A DNA stretch of 64,000 nt from Rhodopseudomonas boonkerdii (GCF_021184025.1 NZ_CP036537.1:3658001-3722000); one strand, 5' to 3'; positions 20,725-41,128 are shown, numbered from the stretch's first letter. Notes: generated by a model from the letters alone, not told the origin. Translations and numbers: made by a program.

Positions 20725-21033
20725 TTAGAGCTTGATTTCGACGTCGACACCGGCGGCCAGGTCGAGCTTCATCAAAGCATCGACGGTCTGCGGGGTCGGA
20801 TCGACGATATCGAGAAGGCGCTTGTGGGTGCGCATCTCGAACTGTTCGCGGCTCTTCTTGTCGACGTGCGGCGAACGGTTGACCGTGAACTTCTCGATGC
20901 GCGTGGGCAGCGGGATCGGTCCGCGGACCTGCGCACCCGTGCGCTTCGCAGTGCTCACGATCTCGCGGGTCGACGCATCGAGGATGCGATGGTCGAACGC
21001 CTTGAGTCGAATGCGGATATTCTGGCCGTTCAT
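20725..21033 (-). CDS. rpsJ: 30S ribosomal protein S10 (NusE)
   Basis: 102 aa, [20 protein letters not shown] start and [27 protein letters not shown] core. Besides its ribosomal role S10 is NusE, partner of NusB and NusG in antitermination. First gene of the S10 segment, 86 bp after tufA. Confidence 0.98.
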   Translation of the reverse strand: MNGQNIRIRLKAFDHRILDASTREIVSTAKRTGAQVRGPIPLPTRIEKFTVNRSPHVDKKSREQFEMRTHKRLLDIVDPTPQTVDALMKLDLAAGVDVEIKL

Positions 21034-21078
21034 TGCCGTGTGTCTTTCTCTGAAAGCGAATGGTCGGTAGCGAGCAGC

Positions 21079-21099
21079 GAGTAGCGATCGCCGCTACTC
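21079..21099. repeat. Stem-loop between tufA and rpsJ
   Basis: GAGTAGCG (21079-21086) pairs with CGCTACTC (21092-21099) around a 5-nt loop. Surrounding sequence (GGTAGCGAGCAGCGAGTAGCG) is a short iterated GAGTAGC-like repeat. No T-run. It may be an mRNA processing or stability element or a genomic palindromic repeat. Confidence 0.6.
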
Positions 21100-21119
21100 A
21101 CCACGTCCTGTTCGCGTCC

Positions 21120-22310
<1,191 letters not shown>

Positions 22311-22349
22311 GATTCTCTCCTTTGGGTCGTCAGCTTGCGCCTACGACGA

Positions 22350-24422
<2,073 letters not shown>

Positions 24423-24456
24423 GTGCGTGTCCTTCAGCTGTCCGTTCGAGACGCCG

Positions 24457-25313
<857 letters not shown>

Positions 25314-25702
25314 GTCAGCCTTCACCCTCTATTCGCGCGAAGCCTCATGGCTTCGCAAAAATTGTTCGGAGCTTCCCGCTCCATCGGTCTCGCATCACGC
25401 GAAAGAACTTCACGCAAAACGAAATAACGCCAACCATTCATCGCTGAATGGAAAGCGCTAACGCCGCAGAGGACCACGATGGTGACGTCAGGCTGTCGCC
25501 CTCGGTCGATATCGAGATCATGCACTGAATTCGATCTCTCGAGATGATCTCAAGAGACCAAACGTCGTATCGGCATTGCCTAGATTTTAGCGACAGCGTC
25601 TGAGCGTCTGGGTCGAGGTTGGTGCCCGAAGCGACCGAGAAGGCTCTCCGGGTGATCCGTACCGACACTGGCGAAGCTCACCGCCTGTCGTTAAGTGGCC
25701 GG

Positions 25703-25731
25703 GTTGTATCCGCAGGGGATAGGCAAGTCAA
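25703..25731 (-). promoter_or_regulatory. Candidate sigma-70-type promoter of the rpsL superoperon
   Basis: Minus strand: TTGACT (25726-25731), 17-bp spacer, TACAAC (25703-25708). The -35 matches five of six consensus bases and the -10 four of six. Transcription would start near 25696 and leave a leader of about 380 nt before rpsL. Confidence 0.5.
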
Positions 25732-25926
25732 CACCTATCCGCGTGCAAAATACGCTTGTGGCGCAGGGTTTTTAGCATGCGAAGCCCCTAGAAAACACGA
25801 GGAATCCGCAAGAATTCAACGCCATCCACCACGCAGTTCGCGATGTCGGAAACTGCAGTTTGATGACGCCTGGATGGAAGTCTGATGAGAATCCGGGACC
25901 GTCACACGGGCGATTCCGGCCCACTG

Positions 25927-25964
25927 CTCCCGATTCTAGGGTATCAGGCGGCCAGAATCGGGAG
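25927..25964. repeat. Perfect 11-bp stem-loop beside the RidA-family gene 3' end
   Basis: CTCCCGATTCT (25927-25937) pairs with AGAATCGGGAG (25954-25964); flanking GGCGATT and AATCGCC can extend the structure with an internal bulge. It lies 28 bp after the RidA-family stop and probably limits read-through towards rpsL, although no T-run follows. Confidence 0.55.
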
Positions 25965-25992
25965 AATCGCCGTTCAGGGTATTGCCGAGTCG

Positions 25993-26382
25993 TTAAGGCA
26001 TGCGGGCAATGACCTTGATCTCGAAATCGAAACCCGCGAGCCAGTTCACGCCCACCGCCGTCCAGTTCGGATAAGGGTGGTCCGGGAAGATCTCCGCACG
26101 GATGGCGTTCACCGTCCCGAACTGGGCCTCCGGATCGGTATGGAAGGTCGTGACGTCGACGATGTCGTCCAAACCGGCTCCAGCCGCCTTCAGAACGTTC
26201 CCGAGGTTATCGAAGGCCAACTGGACCTGCTTGGCGAAATCCGGTTCCGGGGAGCCGTCCGCCCTGCTCCCGACCTGGCCGGAGACGAAAAGAAGATCCC
26301 CGGAGCGGATCGCTGCGGAATAGCGGTTGATCTCGTAAAGGGCCTGCCGGCCGGCGGGGAAAATTGCATCGCGTTTGGTCAT
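25993..26382 (-). CDS. RidA (YjgF/YER057c/UK114) family protein, catalytic Arg apparently replaced
   Basis: 129 aa. The fold is recognised from RYSAAIRSGDLLFVSGQVGS, the FDNLGNVLKAAGAGLDDIV segment and the C-terminal EIKVIARMP. RidA enzymes hydrolyse reactive enamine/imine intermediates such as 2-aminoacrylate and use a conserved Arg in a P-x-R-(S/T) motif. Here the equivalent stretch reads YPNWTAVGVNWLAG, with Trp at the Arg position, so this is probably a Rid2-7-type member with another or no deaminase activity. ATG at 26380-26382 is preceded by GGAGAG. It is divergent from a TetR gene and shares its three operators. Confidence 0.87.
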   Translation of the reverse strand: MTKRDAIFPAGRQALYEINRYSAAIRSGDLLFVSGQVGSRADGSPEPDFAKQVQLAFDNLGNVLKAAGAGLDDIVDVTTFHTDPEAQFGTVNAIRAEIFPDHPYPNWTAVGVNWLAGFDFEIKVIARMP

Positions 26383-26419
26383 GATGTCTCTCCGGTTCCC
26401 AATCGGCGCTTGAGTTGAT

Positions 26420-26487
26420 ATACGCGCCGTATGAGAATATCTGAAAGCATACGGCCCGTATGTCAATATGACATACGCGACGTATGT
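26420..26487. promoter_or_regulatory. Three ATACG-N3-CGTAT operators between RidA-family and TetR genes
   Basis: Three perfect inverted repeats with the same half-sites: ATACG-CGC-CGTAT (26420-26432), ATACG-GCC-CGTAT (26449-26461, extended by one pair each side) and ATACG-CGA-CGTAT (26473-26485, extended by two pairs to ACATACG...CGTATGT, 26471-26487). Centres are 29 and 24 bp apart. On the minus strand TTGACA (26461-26466) is the likely -35 of the RidA-family gene, so sites 2 and 3 flank or overlap it. This is the expected binding region of the adjacent TetR regulator. Confidence 0.8.
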
Positions 26488-26503
26488 AATTTGGAGAACA
26501 TCC

Positions 26504-27100
26504 GTGTCGACGGGCAAGCGCGCGCAAATGGTGGAGGAAACCCGGGGCAAGCTGATCCAGGCCGCCCGCAAGGCCTTCGCGATCAAAGGCTATGCGGCAG
26601 CCTCGATGGACGACCTCACCAGGGACGCCGGCCTGACGCGCGGCGCGCTCTATCACAACTTTGGTGACAAAAAGGGACTTCTGCAGGCGGTCATCGACCA
26701 GATCGATGCCGAGATGCTGGCGCGGATGCGGGAGACGTCAAGTCAGGCGGCAACGCCCTGGCTCGCATTCCTCACCGAAGGGATCGCCTATATCGAGATG
26801 GCGCTCGAGCCGGAAATCCAGCGCATCATGCTGCTGGACGGCCCCGCAGTGCTCGGCGATCCCTCGCAATGGCCTAACCAGACGGCGTGCCTGCGCACGA
26901 CGACGCAGGCGATCGAGCAGCTGATCGCGGATGGTGTCGTGAAGGACGTGGATGCGGAGGCCGCGGCTCGGCTGATCAATGGCGCCGCGCTGAACGCCGC
27001 GCTGTGGGTAGCGGCGGCGAAAGAGCCCGCCGCGGTGCTGCCGAAGGCGGTAACGGCGTTCCGGGAATTGGCGTCGGGATTGTTGCGGACGGAGAGCTGA
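26504..27100 (+). CDS. TetR/AcrR family transcriptional regulator
   Basis: 198 aa from the GTG at 26504 (GTG TCG ACG GGC AAG, with GGAG 8 nt upstream). An in-frame ATG at 26468 would place the start inside the third operator and is rejected. N-terminal HTH: ASMDDLTRDAGLTRGALYHNF then GDKKGLLQAV, the classic TetR recognition helix with the YHNF/YxHF motif. The C-terminal ligand domain has no recognisable effector signature. Divergent from the RidA-family gene; it probably represses both genes through the three operators. Confidence 0.9.
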   Translation: MSTGKRAQMVEETRGKLIQAARKAFAIKGYAAASMDDLTRDAGLTRGALYHNFGDKKGLLQAVIDQIDAEMLARMRETSSQAATPWLAFLTEGIAYIEMALEPEIQRIMLLDGPAVLGDPSQWPNQTACLRTTTQAIEQLIADGVVKDVDAEAAARLINGAALNAALWVAAAKEPAAVLPKAVTAFRELASGLLRTES

Positions 27101-27112
27101 TACAGCCCCGTC

Positions 27113-27234
27113 TGTCATCCCCGCCCAGCACGCCGAAGGCGCACGCGGAGCGGGGATCCAGTCAACGCAATCGGCACAGCTTGATTACTAAAGCCAGTAT
27201 TTACTGGATCGCCCGGTCAAGCCGGGCGACGACA
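27113..27234. repeat. Intergenic palindromic repeat, family A, copy 1
   Basis: Outer ends GTCATCCCCGC...GGATCCAGT and ACTGGATCGCCCGG...CCGGGCGACGAC, with an inner stem GCCCGG TCAA CCGGGC. The same end sequences occur at 60171-60270 and 62889-62984. It lies between the convergent TetR and ABC-transporter genes. Confidence 0.75.
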
Positions 27235-27251
27235 AAACGAGAAGACGCCGA

Positions 27252-29285
27252 CTATTCCTCGTCGTCTTCATCCTCCTCGTCGTCGTCTTCATCCTCATGC
27301 TCGTCGGCGGTGTGACGCCCCTGATTGTCCCACAGCTCGCGATAGGTGCCGCCGAGCGCCAGCAGCTGGGCATGCGAGCCGCGCTCGATCACCCTGCCCC
27401 CGCTGATGACGATGATCTCGTCCATATCGACGACCGAGGTCAGCCGGTGGGTCGAGGAGATCATGGTGCGGCCTTCGGCGAGCTTGAACAGAGTGGCGTT
27501 CAATGCCGCTTCCGTCGTCTGGTCGAGCGCCGATGTCGCCTCGTCGAGCAGCAGCACCGACGGATTGCGCACGATGGCTCGCGCGATAGCGATGCGCTGG
27601 CGCTGGCCACCGGACAGCGTGTCGCCGCGCTCGCCGACCTGGGTGTCGTACTTGTCCGGCAGCGTCATGATGTAGCGATGGATTTCGGCCTTCTTGGCCG
27701 CCTCTACCACCTCCTCGTCCGTAGCGCCCTCCTTGCCGAGCCGGATGTTCTCGCGGATCGACATGTTGAACAGCATGTTCTCCTGGAACACGACGGCCAT
27801 GTGGCTGCGCAGGGACTCGCGCGTCACCTTGCGGATGTCGACGCCGTCGATGGTCACCTTGCCCTCGTCGGGCATATAGAGCCGCAGAATCAGATTCAGC
27901 AGCGTGCTCTTGCCCGAGCCGGACGGGCCGACGATGGCGATCTTCTTGCCGACATCAAGCTTCAGGCTGAGATTGTCGAGCACCGGCGCGCGGCTGTTCT
28001 CGTACTGGAAGGTGACGCGGTCGAAAGCGATGTCGTGCACGACACGGGGCAGCTCCGGCGCATTCGGCTTGTCCGCGCCTCGGGTCGGCTCGTCCAGCAT
28101 CTCGTTCATATGACGCACCGCAGCCGCGGTCTGGATCGAGACCGGGATGAAGTGCATCACATGGGCGATGTTGTAGGACACCTCCCAGAACGCGCTCTCG
28201 AATGTGACGAAGGTGCCGACGGTGATCTGCCCCTTGGTGGCGAGATAGGCGCCGATCGCCAGCACCACGAGATGCAACAGCAGCACGGAGACGGTGACCG
28301 AGCGCTCCACCATGGTGGAGAGAAAGGTCGCCGCTGCGATCTTCTTGCTGGTATCGTCGTTGCGCAGCCGGAACCAGCCCATGGTGCGGCGCTGCAGGCT
28401 GAAGGCCTTGATCACCGCCTGCGCGGCGATGTTTTCCTGGATGGTGCCCAGGATCGACGCTTCGCTCTGCTTCTGCTCGTAATTGGCCTGCACCGCCTTT
28501 GGCGTGAGAATGCGGGGGCCGATCAGCGTGATCGGAAAGATCAGCAGCGCGACCATTGCGAGCTGCCAGTTCAGATAGATCATCAGCAGGATGCCGGCGA
28601 TCAGTTCCAGGAACGGCAACAACGCGCTGTTGGCAAATGTCTTGATGCAGGTCTCATAGGACGCCATGTCGACGGAGAAGCGCGACAGCGTTTCGCCGCG
28701 CTTGGTCCGCGCAAAATAAGCCGATGGCAGTTCCTGCACATGGCCAAACAGACGCTCGCGCGCGCTCGCGATGATCGAGGCCGCGAGCCGCGCATCCCAG
28801 CGCTCGTACCAGATCGCCACGATCGACGTGACGACGCCGGCCACGGCCAGGACCGAGAGGATTTTGATCAGCGCCTCGAAATCTTCCTCGCCGAGCGCAT
28901 CGTCGATGAGGAATTTGAGGCTGAGCGGCATGATGACGTTGAACAACGTCTCGACGAGAACGCCGAAGCCAACGAAGGCCAGCATCTTGCGCCGGTTGGC
29001 GAGAAACGGCCGTGTAAACGCGTAGACCGTGCCGAAGGCGCCCGCGGCCTCGCGCGCGGTGAAGACGACGAGCTCCTCGTCGTCATCATCATCGTCCTCG
29101 TCTTCATCCTCGTCGTCATCGACGGGCCTGGCCTTGGCGCCCTTGTCAGTAACGAGCTTTTCCGGCGCCGGCGGCTTCGTGCTCGGCACCGCTGCAGCGG
29201 CTGCGCCGACTGGCAGCGCAAACTTCTCGTCGAGCGGATCGGTGGCGTCGTCGGATGGGGGCTTCTGAGGAGGCTTCGACGCCAT
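27252..29285 (-). CDS. ABC exporter (fused membrane and ATPase domains) with acidic runs at both ends
   Basis: 677 aa. Residues 1-71 are a disordered cytosolic extension ending in 16 consecutive Asp/Glu (56-71). Then comes a type-IV exporter membrane domain of about six helices (roughly 90-390). The ATPase domain follows: Walker A GPSGSGKST, signature LSGGQRQR, Walker B VLLLDEATSALD, H-loop STHRL. The last 17 residues (661-677) are again almost all Asp/Glu apart from one His. ATG at 29283-29285 is chosen over an in-frame TTG four codons upstream. As a half-size exporter it should work as a homodimer; the substrate is unknown. Walker and signature motifs are intact. Confidence 0.93.
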   Translation of the reverse strand: MASKPPQKPPSDDATDPLDEKFALPVGAAAAAVPSTKPPAPEKLVTDKGAKARPVDDDEDEDEDDDDDDEELVVFTAREAAGAFGTVYAFTRPFLANRRKMLAFVGFGVLVETLFNVIMPLSLKFLIDDALGEEDFEALIKILSVLAVAGVVTSIVAIWYERWDARLAASIIASARERLFGHVQELPSAYFARTKRGETLSRFSVDMASYETCIKTFANSALLPFLELIAGILLMIYLNWQLAMVALLIFPITLIGPRILTPKAVQANYEQKQSEASILGTIQENIAAQAVIKAFSLQRRTMGWFRLRNDDTSKKIAAATFLSTMVERSVTVSVLLLHLVVLAIGAYLATKGQITVGTFVTFESAFWEVSYNIAHVMHFIPVSIQTAAAVRHMNEMLDEPTRGADKPNAPELPRVVHDIAFDRVTFQYENSRAPVLDNLSLKLDVGKKIAIVGPSGSGKSTLLNLILRLYMPDEGKVTIDGVDIRKVTRESLRSHMAVVFQENMLFNMSIRENIRLGKEGATDEEVVEAAKKAEIHRYIMTLPDKYDTQVGERGDTLSGGQRQRIAIARAIVRNPSVLLLDEATSALDQTTEAALNATLFKLAEGRTMISSTHRLTSVVDMDEIIVISGGRVIERGSHAQLLALGGTYRELWDNQGRHTADEHEDEDDDEEDEDDEE

Positions 29286-29398
29286 GAACCGGACCAATGC
29301 TGGGGCCCGACAAGGGCCGAAAGAATCATGCCGTGGCGTCTTACAGCCACCGCATGAAGTCTATGCGATCAGGATTGGTTCCGCAAAAGACGATCAAT

Positions 29399-29488
29399 CG
29401 TAGGGCGGATTAGCCGAAAGCGTAATCCGCCGGCCTATTGCGTGGGGCGAAGAATGGCGGATTACGGCTACGCCTCATCCGCCCTACG
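29399..29488. repeat. Intergenic palindromic repeat, family B
   Basis: CGTAGGGCGGAT (29399-29410) pairs with ATCCGCCCTACG (29477-29488), and the pairing continues inwards (GCGTAATCCGCC with GGCGGATTACGG) to about 33 bp per arm with few mismatches. The right arm ends 3 bp before the stop of the oxidase/methyltransferase gene. The GTAGGGCGGATTA core is typical of dispersed palindromic repeats in this bacterial family. Confidence 0.75.
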
Positions 29489-29490
29489 CC

Positions 29491-31548
29491 TCAGTCCTCC
29501 TCCGCCTCGACCTTGTCGAAGAAGGAATAACGCAGGCTGTCCGCGTCGGCGTACCAGTGGCCGGGCCCCTTCCCCGCCGCCAGCGTCGCTTCCCACACGG
29601 CTTCGGTGCAGTCGCGACGATGCATGGAGAGATCGAAGCCGTTGCCGAAGAACAGCTCCGACCACTCCCACCAGGTGCCGAGCTTCTTGACGCCGCGCAG
29701 GAGGTCGTAGCGGTCGATCACCGCCGGCGCCATGTCTGACGTCACCGAACCGAAAATCAGACCGGTCTTGATGACGCGGTTGAGCTCCCCGATCGCAGTC
29801 ACGATCTGCTTGTCCGCGACGTGGCAGAGGCTGGTCTCGAATACGAAATCGAACTGCTCGTCCTTGAACGGCAGGTCGGTGATGGAGCCGAGCTTGTTGA
29901 ATTTCAACAGTGCCTTCGGCGTCTTGGCGTGGATCGCTTTGTTGTTCTCGACGCCCCAGGCATCGATCCCCCTGGCGCGCAGCGCGCCGACCAGCTCGCC
30001 CGACGCCGAGCCCGCGACCAGCAACTTGTAGCCCTTGGCGCGGCCCCAGACGATCTTGATGAGGTTCATCAGATAGGCGGGGTCGGTGAACTGGCTCCAA
30101 ACCTCGCTGTAGGGCCCGACGCCGCGATAGTTCTTGAAATAATCGTTATCGATCTTGTCGGGGGCAACGATGCCGTTCACGCCACGCGCACGCCGCAGCT
30201 TCATCATCTCGGTGACGATGATGTCGGTGGCGGCATCCGAGGAGTCCAAGAGACCGTTCAGCGTGGAGTCGAACAGATAGTCACCGACCACCACGATCCC
30301 CGGATGGTCTTTCGGCTCCGGCCGGTGATTGGTCATGACGTCGCGCACCGGCATGCCGCCGGGGATGGCATTGACGGACGACAGCCAGCGGTGAATCTTG
30401 CCTTCGACGAGATGCGAACGCGCGTCGCCGAACGAAGCCGGCAGCGACTTGATCGCCGCGTCGATCAGTTCCTCGTCCGAGAGATTGGCAAAGGCCAGCG
30501 CATCCGAACCCGCGATCAGCCAGTTCAGCACGCCGTGCTTGCCGACATCGTGGCGTGCGCCTTCGTTATAGACGCAGCAGCCGCCGAATGCTTCCGACAT
30601 GAACCAGGCGCCGGGAATCTGCTCGCCCCAGAACGGAGTGTCGAACAGCAGCGAAATCCGAAGGTAGTGCGCTGGACGGTCGAAGTAAGCGACATGCTTG
30701 ACCATCGACTTGCGCAGCTCTTCCCCGTCCCAGCGCATGGTGGCCAGCCAGGAATGCGGCAGGCACATCACCACCAGATCGAAGTCGCGCGTCTCCGGTC
30801 CCTTGCCGTTCATCATATCGAGGCGATAGCGCCCCTCCCCGGTCTTGCCGACCCTGAGGACGCGGTGATTGAGCAGGATGTCAGCCGCGACCTCCGAGCG
30901 CAGGCAGGAGATCAGCTGCTCATTGCCGTTCTGGATCGAATACAGGCCGATATAGCCGTCGATATCCATCACGAAGTTCTTCAGCGCATTGAGGCCGTTG
31001 GTGTTGTGCGCTTCGGTTGCGATATCCGAGCGCGCCATCGCCTTGAAGAAGCGTTTGGCGGTGGGATCGCTCACTTCCTTGTCGAGCAATTCCTCCGCAG
31101 TCATCCACGCCCACGGATTCTCGTTGTCGTGCGCGCCGACGCCTTCGTAATATTCCAGCGGCGTGATCATCTTCGCGCACTTCTTGCGGAACGCCTCGAT
31201 GGCGGCCGCAGTCTTGGCGCCGTATTTCCTGCGCATGCCCGGAACATCGTCGAGCAGCTCGCCATCGAGCATCACCTGCTCGGCATCCATCGGGATTGTC
31301 TGCAGCCCGAAATGCTGGATCAGCTCGCGCAGCGGATCGGGGCCGATCATCGAGTAATCGTAGATTTCGGCGACGCCAGCTTCATACATGGCGGGCGAGC
31401 TGTCGAACTTGCGGGTGACGATCTTGCCGCCGAGACGATCGGATGCCTCATAGATGGTGACACGGCAGAGGTCGCCGAGCTTCTTCTTCAGATACCAGGC
31501 GCTCATCAAGCCGCCCGGGCCGCCACCAACAATCGCAAGATCCAGCAT
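29491..31548 (-). CDS. FAD-dependent amine-oxidase-like protein fused to a SAM-methyltransferase-like domain
   Basis: 685 aa. Residues 1 to about 440 are a flavin oxidoreductase of the amine-oxidase/protoporphyrinogen-oxidase type: dinucleotide motif AIVGGGPGGLMSAW, then YEASDRLGGKI, and a C-terminal FAD contact GIVVVGDYLFDSTLNGLLDS. Residues about 480-685 resemble a class I methyltransferase, with a degenerate motif I (KLLVAGSASGELVGAL, about 505-522), VENNK as acidic loop, and FDFVFETSLCHV as motif IV. The usual GxGxG is weak, so activity is uncertain. The frame is continuous through the junction. The gene is alone between the rpoC terminator and the family-B repeat. Substrate unknown. Confidence 0.85.
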   Translation of the reverse strand: MLDLAIVGGGPGGLMSAWYLKKKLGDLCRVTIYEASDRLGGKIVTRKFDSSPAMYEAGVAEIYDYSMIGPDPLRELIQHFGLQTIPMDAEQVMLDGELLDDVPGMRRKYGAKTAAAIEAFRKKCAKMITPLEYYEGVGAHDNENPWAWMTAEELLDKEVSDPTAKRFFKAMARSDIATEAHNTNGLNALKNFVMDIDGYIGLYSIQNGNEQLISCLRSEVAADILLNHRVLRVGKTGEGRYRLDMMNGKGPETRDFDLVVMCLPHSWLATMRWDGEELRKSMVKHVAYFDRPAHYLRISLLFDTPFWGEQIPGAWFMSEAFGGCCVYNEGARHDVGKHGVLNWLIAGSDALAFANLSDEELIDAAIKSLPASFGDARSHLVEGKIHRWLSSVNAIPGGMPVRDVMTNHRPEPKDHPGIVVVGDYLFDSTLNGLLDSSDAATDIIVTEMMKLRRARGVNGIVAPDKIDNDYFKNYRGVGPYSEVWSQFTDPAYLMNLIKIVWGRAKGYKLLVAGSASGELVGALRARGIDAWGVENNKAIHAKTPKALLKFNKLGSITDLPFKDEQFDFVFETSLCHVADKQIVTAIGELNRVIKTGLIFGSVTSDMAPAVIDRYDLLRGVKKLGTWWEWSELFFGNGFDLSMHRRDCTEAVWEATLAAGKGPGHWYADADSLRYSFFDKVEAEED

Positions 31549-31768
31549 CTAAATTCTTTCACGCCTCGAATGCCTGCCGGCCGCCCCCGGCGAAAATCGA
31601 TTTAGCGCATTCACCGCCACGGCGGAATCCAAGCCGCTGCAGGCCTGCCGCCTTCCCGCGTCGGATCACACTAAACCATTCCAACTAAGACCATTTTCGG
31701 TCTGAAGGAAAGATGAACGAAGGCCGCAAGCGCCTTGCGTCGCGGCAAAATACGTTAACCCGAAATAA

Positions 31769-31800
31769 AAAGGGCCGGCTGAGAGCCGGCCCTTTGATTC
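31769..31800 (-). terminator. Terminator after rpoC
   Basis: A perfect 12-bp stem AAAGGGCCGGCT (31769-31780) / AGCCGGCCCTTT (31784-31795) with a 3-nt loop; on the minus strand it is followed by TTTTTATTTCG. It ends the rplJ-rplL-rpoB-rpoC transcript 24 bp past the rpoC stop. Confidence 0.88.
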
Positions 31801-31818
31801 CTGTCAGTCGCGATCGGC

Positions 31819-36018
<4,200 letters not shown>

Positions 36019-36108
36019 GGTCTTCTCCTCGCGTGCCGATCGCCATCAGCAGCAAATTCGAAATTCTGTAGTCACGCGCGCTGCCATACGTCCGGGCTGC
36101 GGCGCAGA

Positions 36109-36130
36109 CGCCCGGCCACGAGGCCGGGCG
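36109..36130. repeat. Stem-loop in the rpoB-rpoC gap
   Basis: CGCCCGGCC (36109-36117) and GGCCGGGCG (36122-36130), 4-nt loop, 12 bp past the rpoB stop. No T-run follows. It resembles half of the family-A intergenic repeat (CGCCCGG...CCGGGCG then TGACG) and may be a decayed copy or an mRNA-processing site. Confidence 0.6.
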
Positions 36131-36142
36131 TGACGCATTGAA

Positions 36143-40261
<4,119 letters not shown>

Positions 40262-40733
40262 CGTGGCCTCTCATTGCGTCGCCCGGGACGGGCGAACCTT
40301 CCAGAGCACGGCTGCCGCCGCCTCCGGGTTGAATTCTGTGTCGAACGCGCTCTGGAAATCCGGCACTCGATCAGGAACAAATTCCCCAAATCGAACATTC
40401 AGACCACCGAACGCAAAACAACGCGCGTGATGCCCTGCTGCATCTCGCCCGTCTGAAACCCGTCTATGATACGGACCAAAAGCCCGAAATTGCCCTGTCT
40501 CCCAACGGCTTAGGATAGAACGTCGCCGTTCTCGCCGTCAAACCGCGCTTTCGTGCTGCCGTCCCGATATGGGGCGACGATCATGGAGATTCGAGGGTCG
40601 TACCACCGCATCCCCACACTTTCTTGTGTACGGCCTGGTGGCCGCACCCGGTTCCCGGTCCAGAGGACGGCCGCGTGGTCGCCCTCCGTCCGAAGAACGG
40701 CCTTCGGCCGCTCTTCGGGGGAACCCTAAGGTC
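40262..40733. other. rplL-rpoB intergenic region with hairpins
   Basis: 472 bp without a gene. Next to rplL is a strong stem-loop (40690-40718). Near rpoB, a 9-bp inverted repeat TTCCAGAGC (40299-40307) / GCTCTGGAA (40349-40357) could form in the rpoB leader. In E. coli the same gap holds an attenuator and an RNase III site, so a similar role is likely. No convincing separate rpoB promoter was found. Confidence 0.55.
40690..40718 (-). promoter_or_regulatory. Attenuator or processing hairpin after rplL
   Basis: CCGAAGA (40690-40696) pairs with TCTTCGG (40712-40718) and CGGCC (40698-40702) with GGCCG (40706-40710), separated by one A/C mismatch; loop TTC. It starts 15 nt past the rplL stop on the transcript. 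No T-run, so partial termination or RNase cleavage fits better than full termination. Confidence 0.5.
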
Positions 40734-41114
40734 TTACTTGAGTTCGACCTTGGCGCCAGCCTTCTCGAGCTGAGCCTTGATCTTCTCGGCTTCGTCCTTG
40801 GCAACGCCTTCCTTGAGGGGCTTCGGCGCGCCTTCGACCAGGTCCTTGGCTTCCTTGAGGCCGAGACCGGTGATCGCACGGACTTCCTTGATGACTTCGA
40901 TCTTCTTGTCGCCGGCCGAAGCCAGGACGATCGTGAAGTCGGTCTTTTCTTCAGCTGCGGCAGCACCGCCACCACCAGCGCCCGGAGCAGCGGCAACAGC
41001 CACGGCAGCGGCAGCCGACACGCCCCACTTCTCTTCGAGCAGCTTGGCGAGTTCGGCGGCTTCGAGCACGGTGAGGCTCGAGAGGTCGTCAACGATCTTA
41101 TTGAGGTCAGCCAT
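40734..41114 (-). CDS. rplL: 50S ribosomal protein L7/L12
   Basis: 126 aa. N-terminal dimerisation domain [20 protein letters not shown], Ala/Gly-rich hinge ([16 protein letters not shown]) and the C-terminal factor-binding domain [20 protein letters not shown], ending KVELK. It forms the flexible stalk that recruits EF-Tu and EF-G. Ribosome-binding site AAGGAT lies 2 bp beyond the inverted repeat described at 41129-41147. Confidence 0.98.
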   Translation of the reverse strand: MADLNKIVDDLSSLTVLEAAELAKLLEEKWGVSAAAAVAVAAAPGAGGGGAAAAEEKTDFTIVLASAGDKKIEVIKEVRAITGLGLKEAKDLVEGAPKPLKEGVAKDEAEKIKAQLEKAGAKVELK

Positions 41115-41128
41115 TGTCTATATCCTTA

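Larger units (their letters stand above)
25314..25992. other. Long non-coding region upstream of rpsL
   Basis: 679 bp between rpsL and the RidA-family gene. No ORF with convincing start and codon use. It holds the candidate rpsL promoter (25703-25731) and a long hairpin next to the ridA-family stop (25927-25964). The leader part contains small inverted repeats such as GAGATGATCTC (about 25541-25551). No known riboswitch was recognised. Confidence 0.6.

Noticed and set aside
26468..26503. ATG start for the TetR gene at 26468
   Set aside because: It lies inside the operator region without a ribosome-binding site; the GTG at 26504 is preceded by GGAG and matches TetR length.
29029..29268. Ser-rich plus-strand ORF opposite the N-terminal end of the ABC exporter
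   Set aside because: The serine run is the reverse reading of the Asp/Glu codons of the exporter; no independent evidence for a gene.
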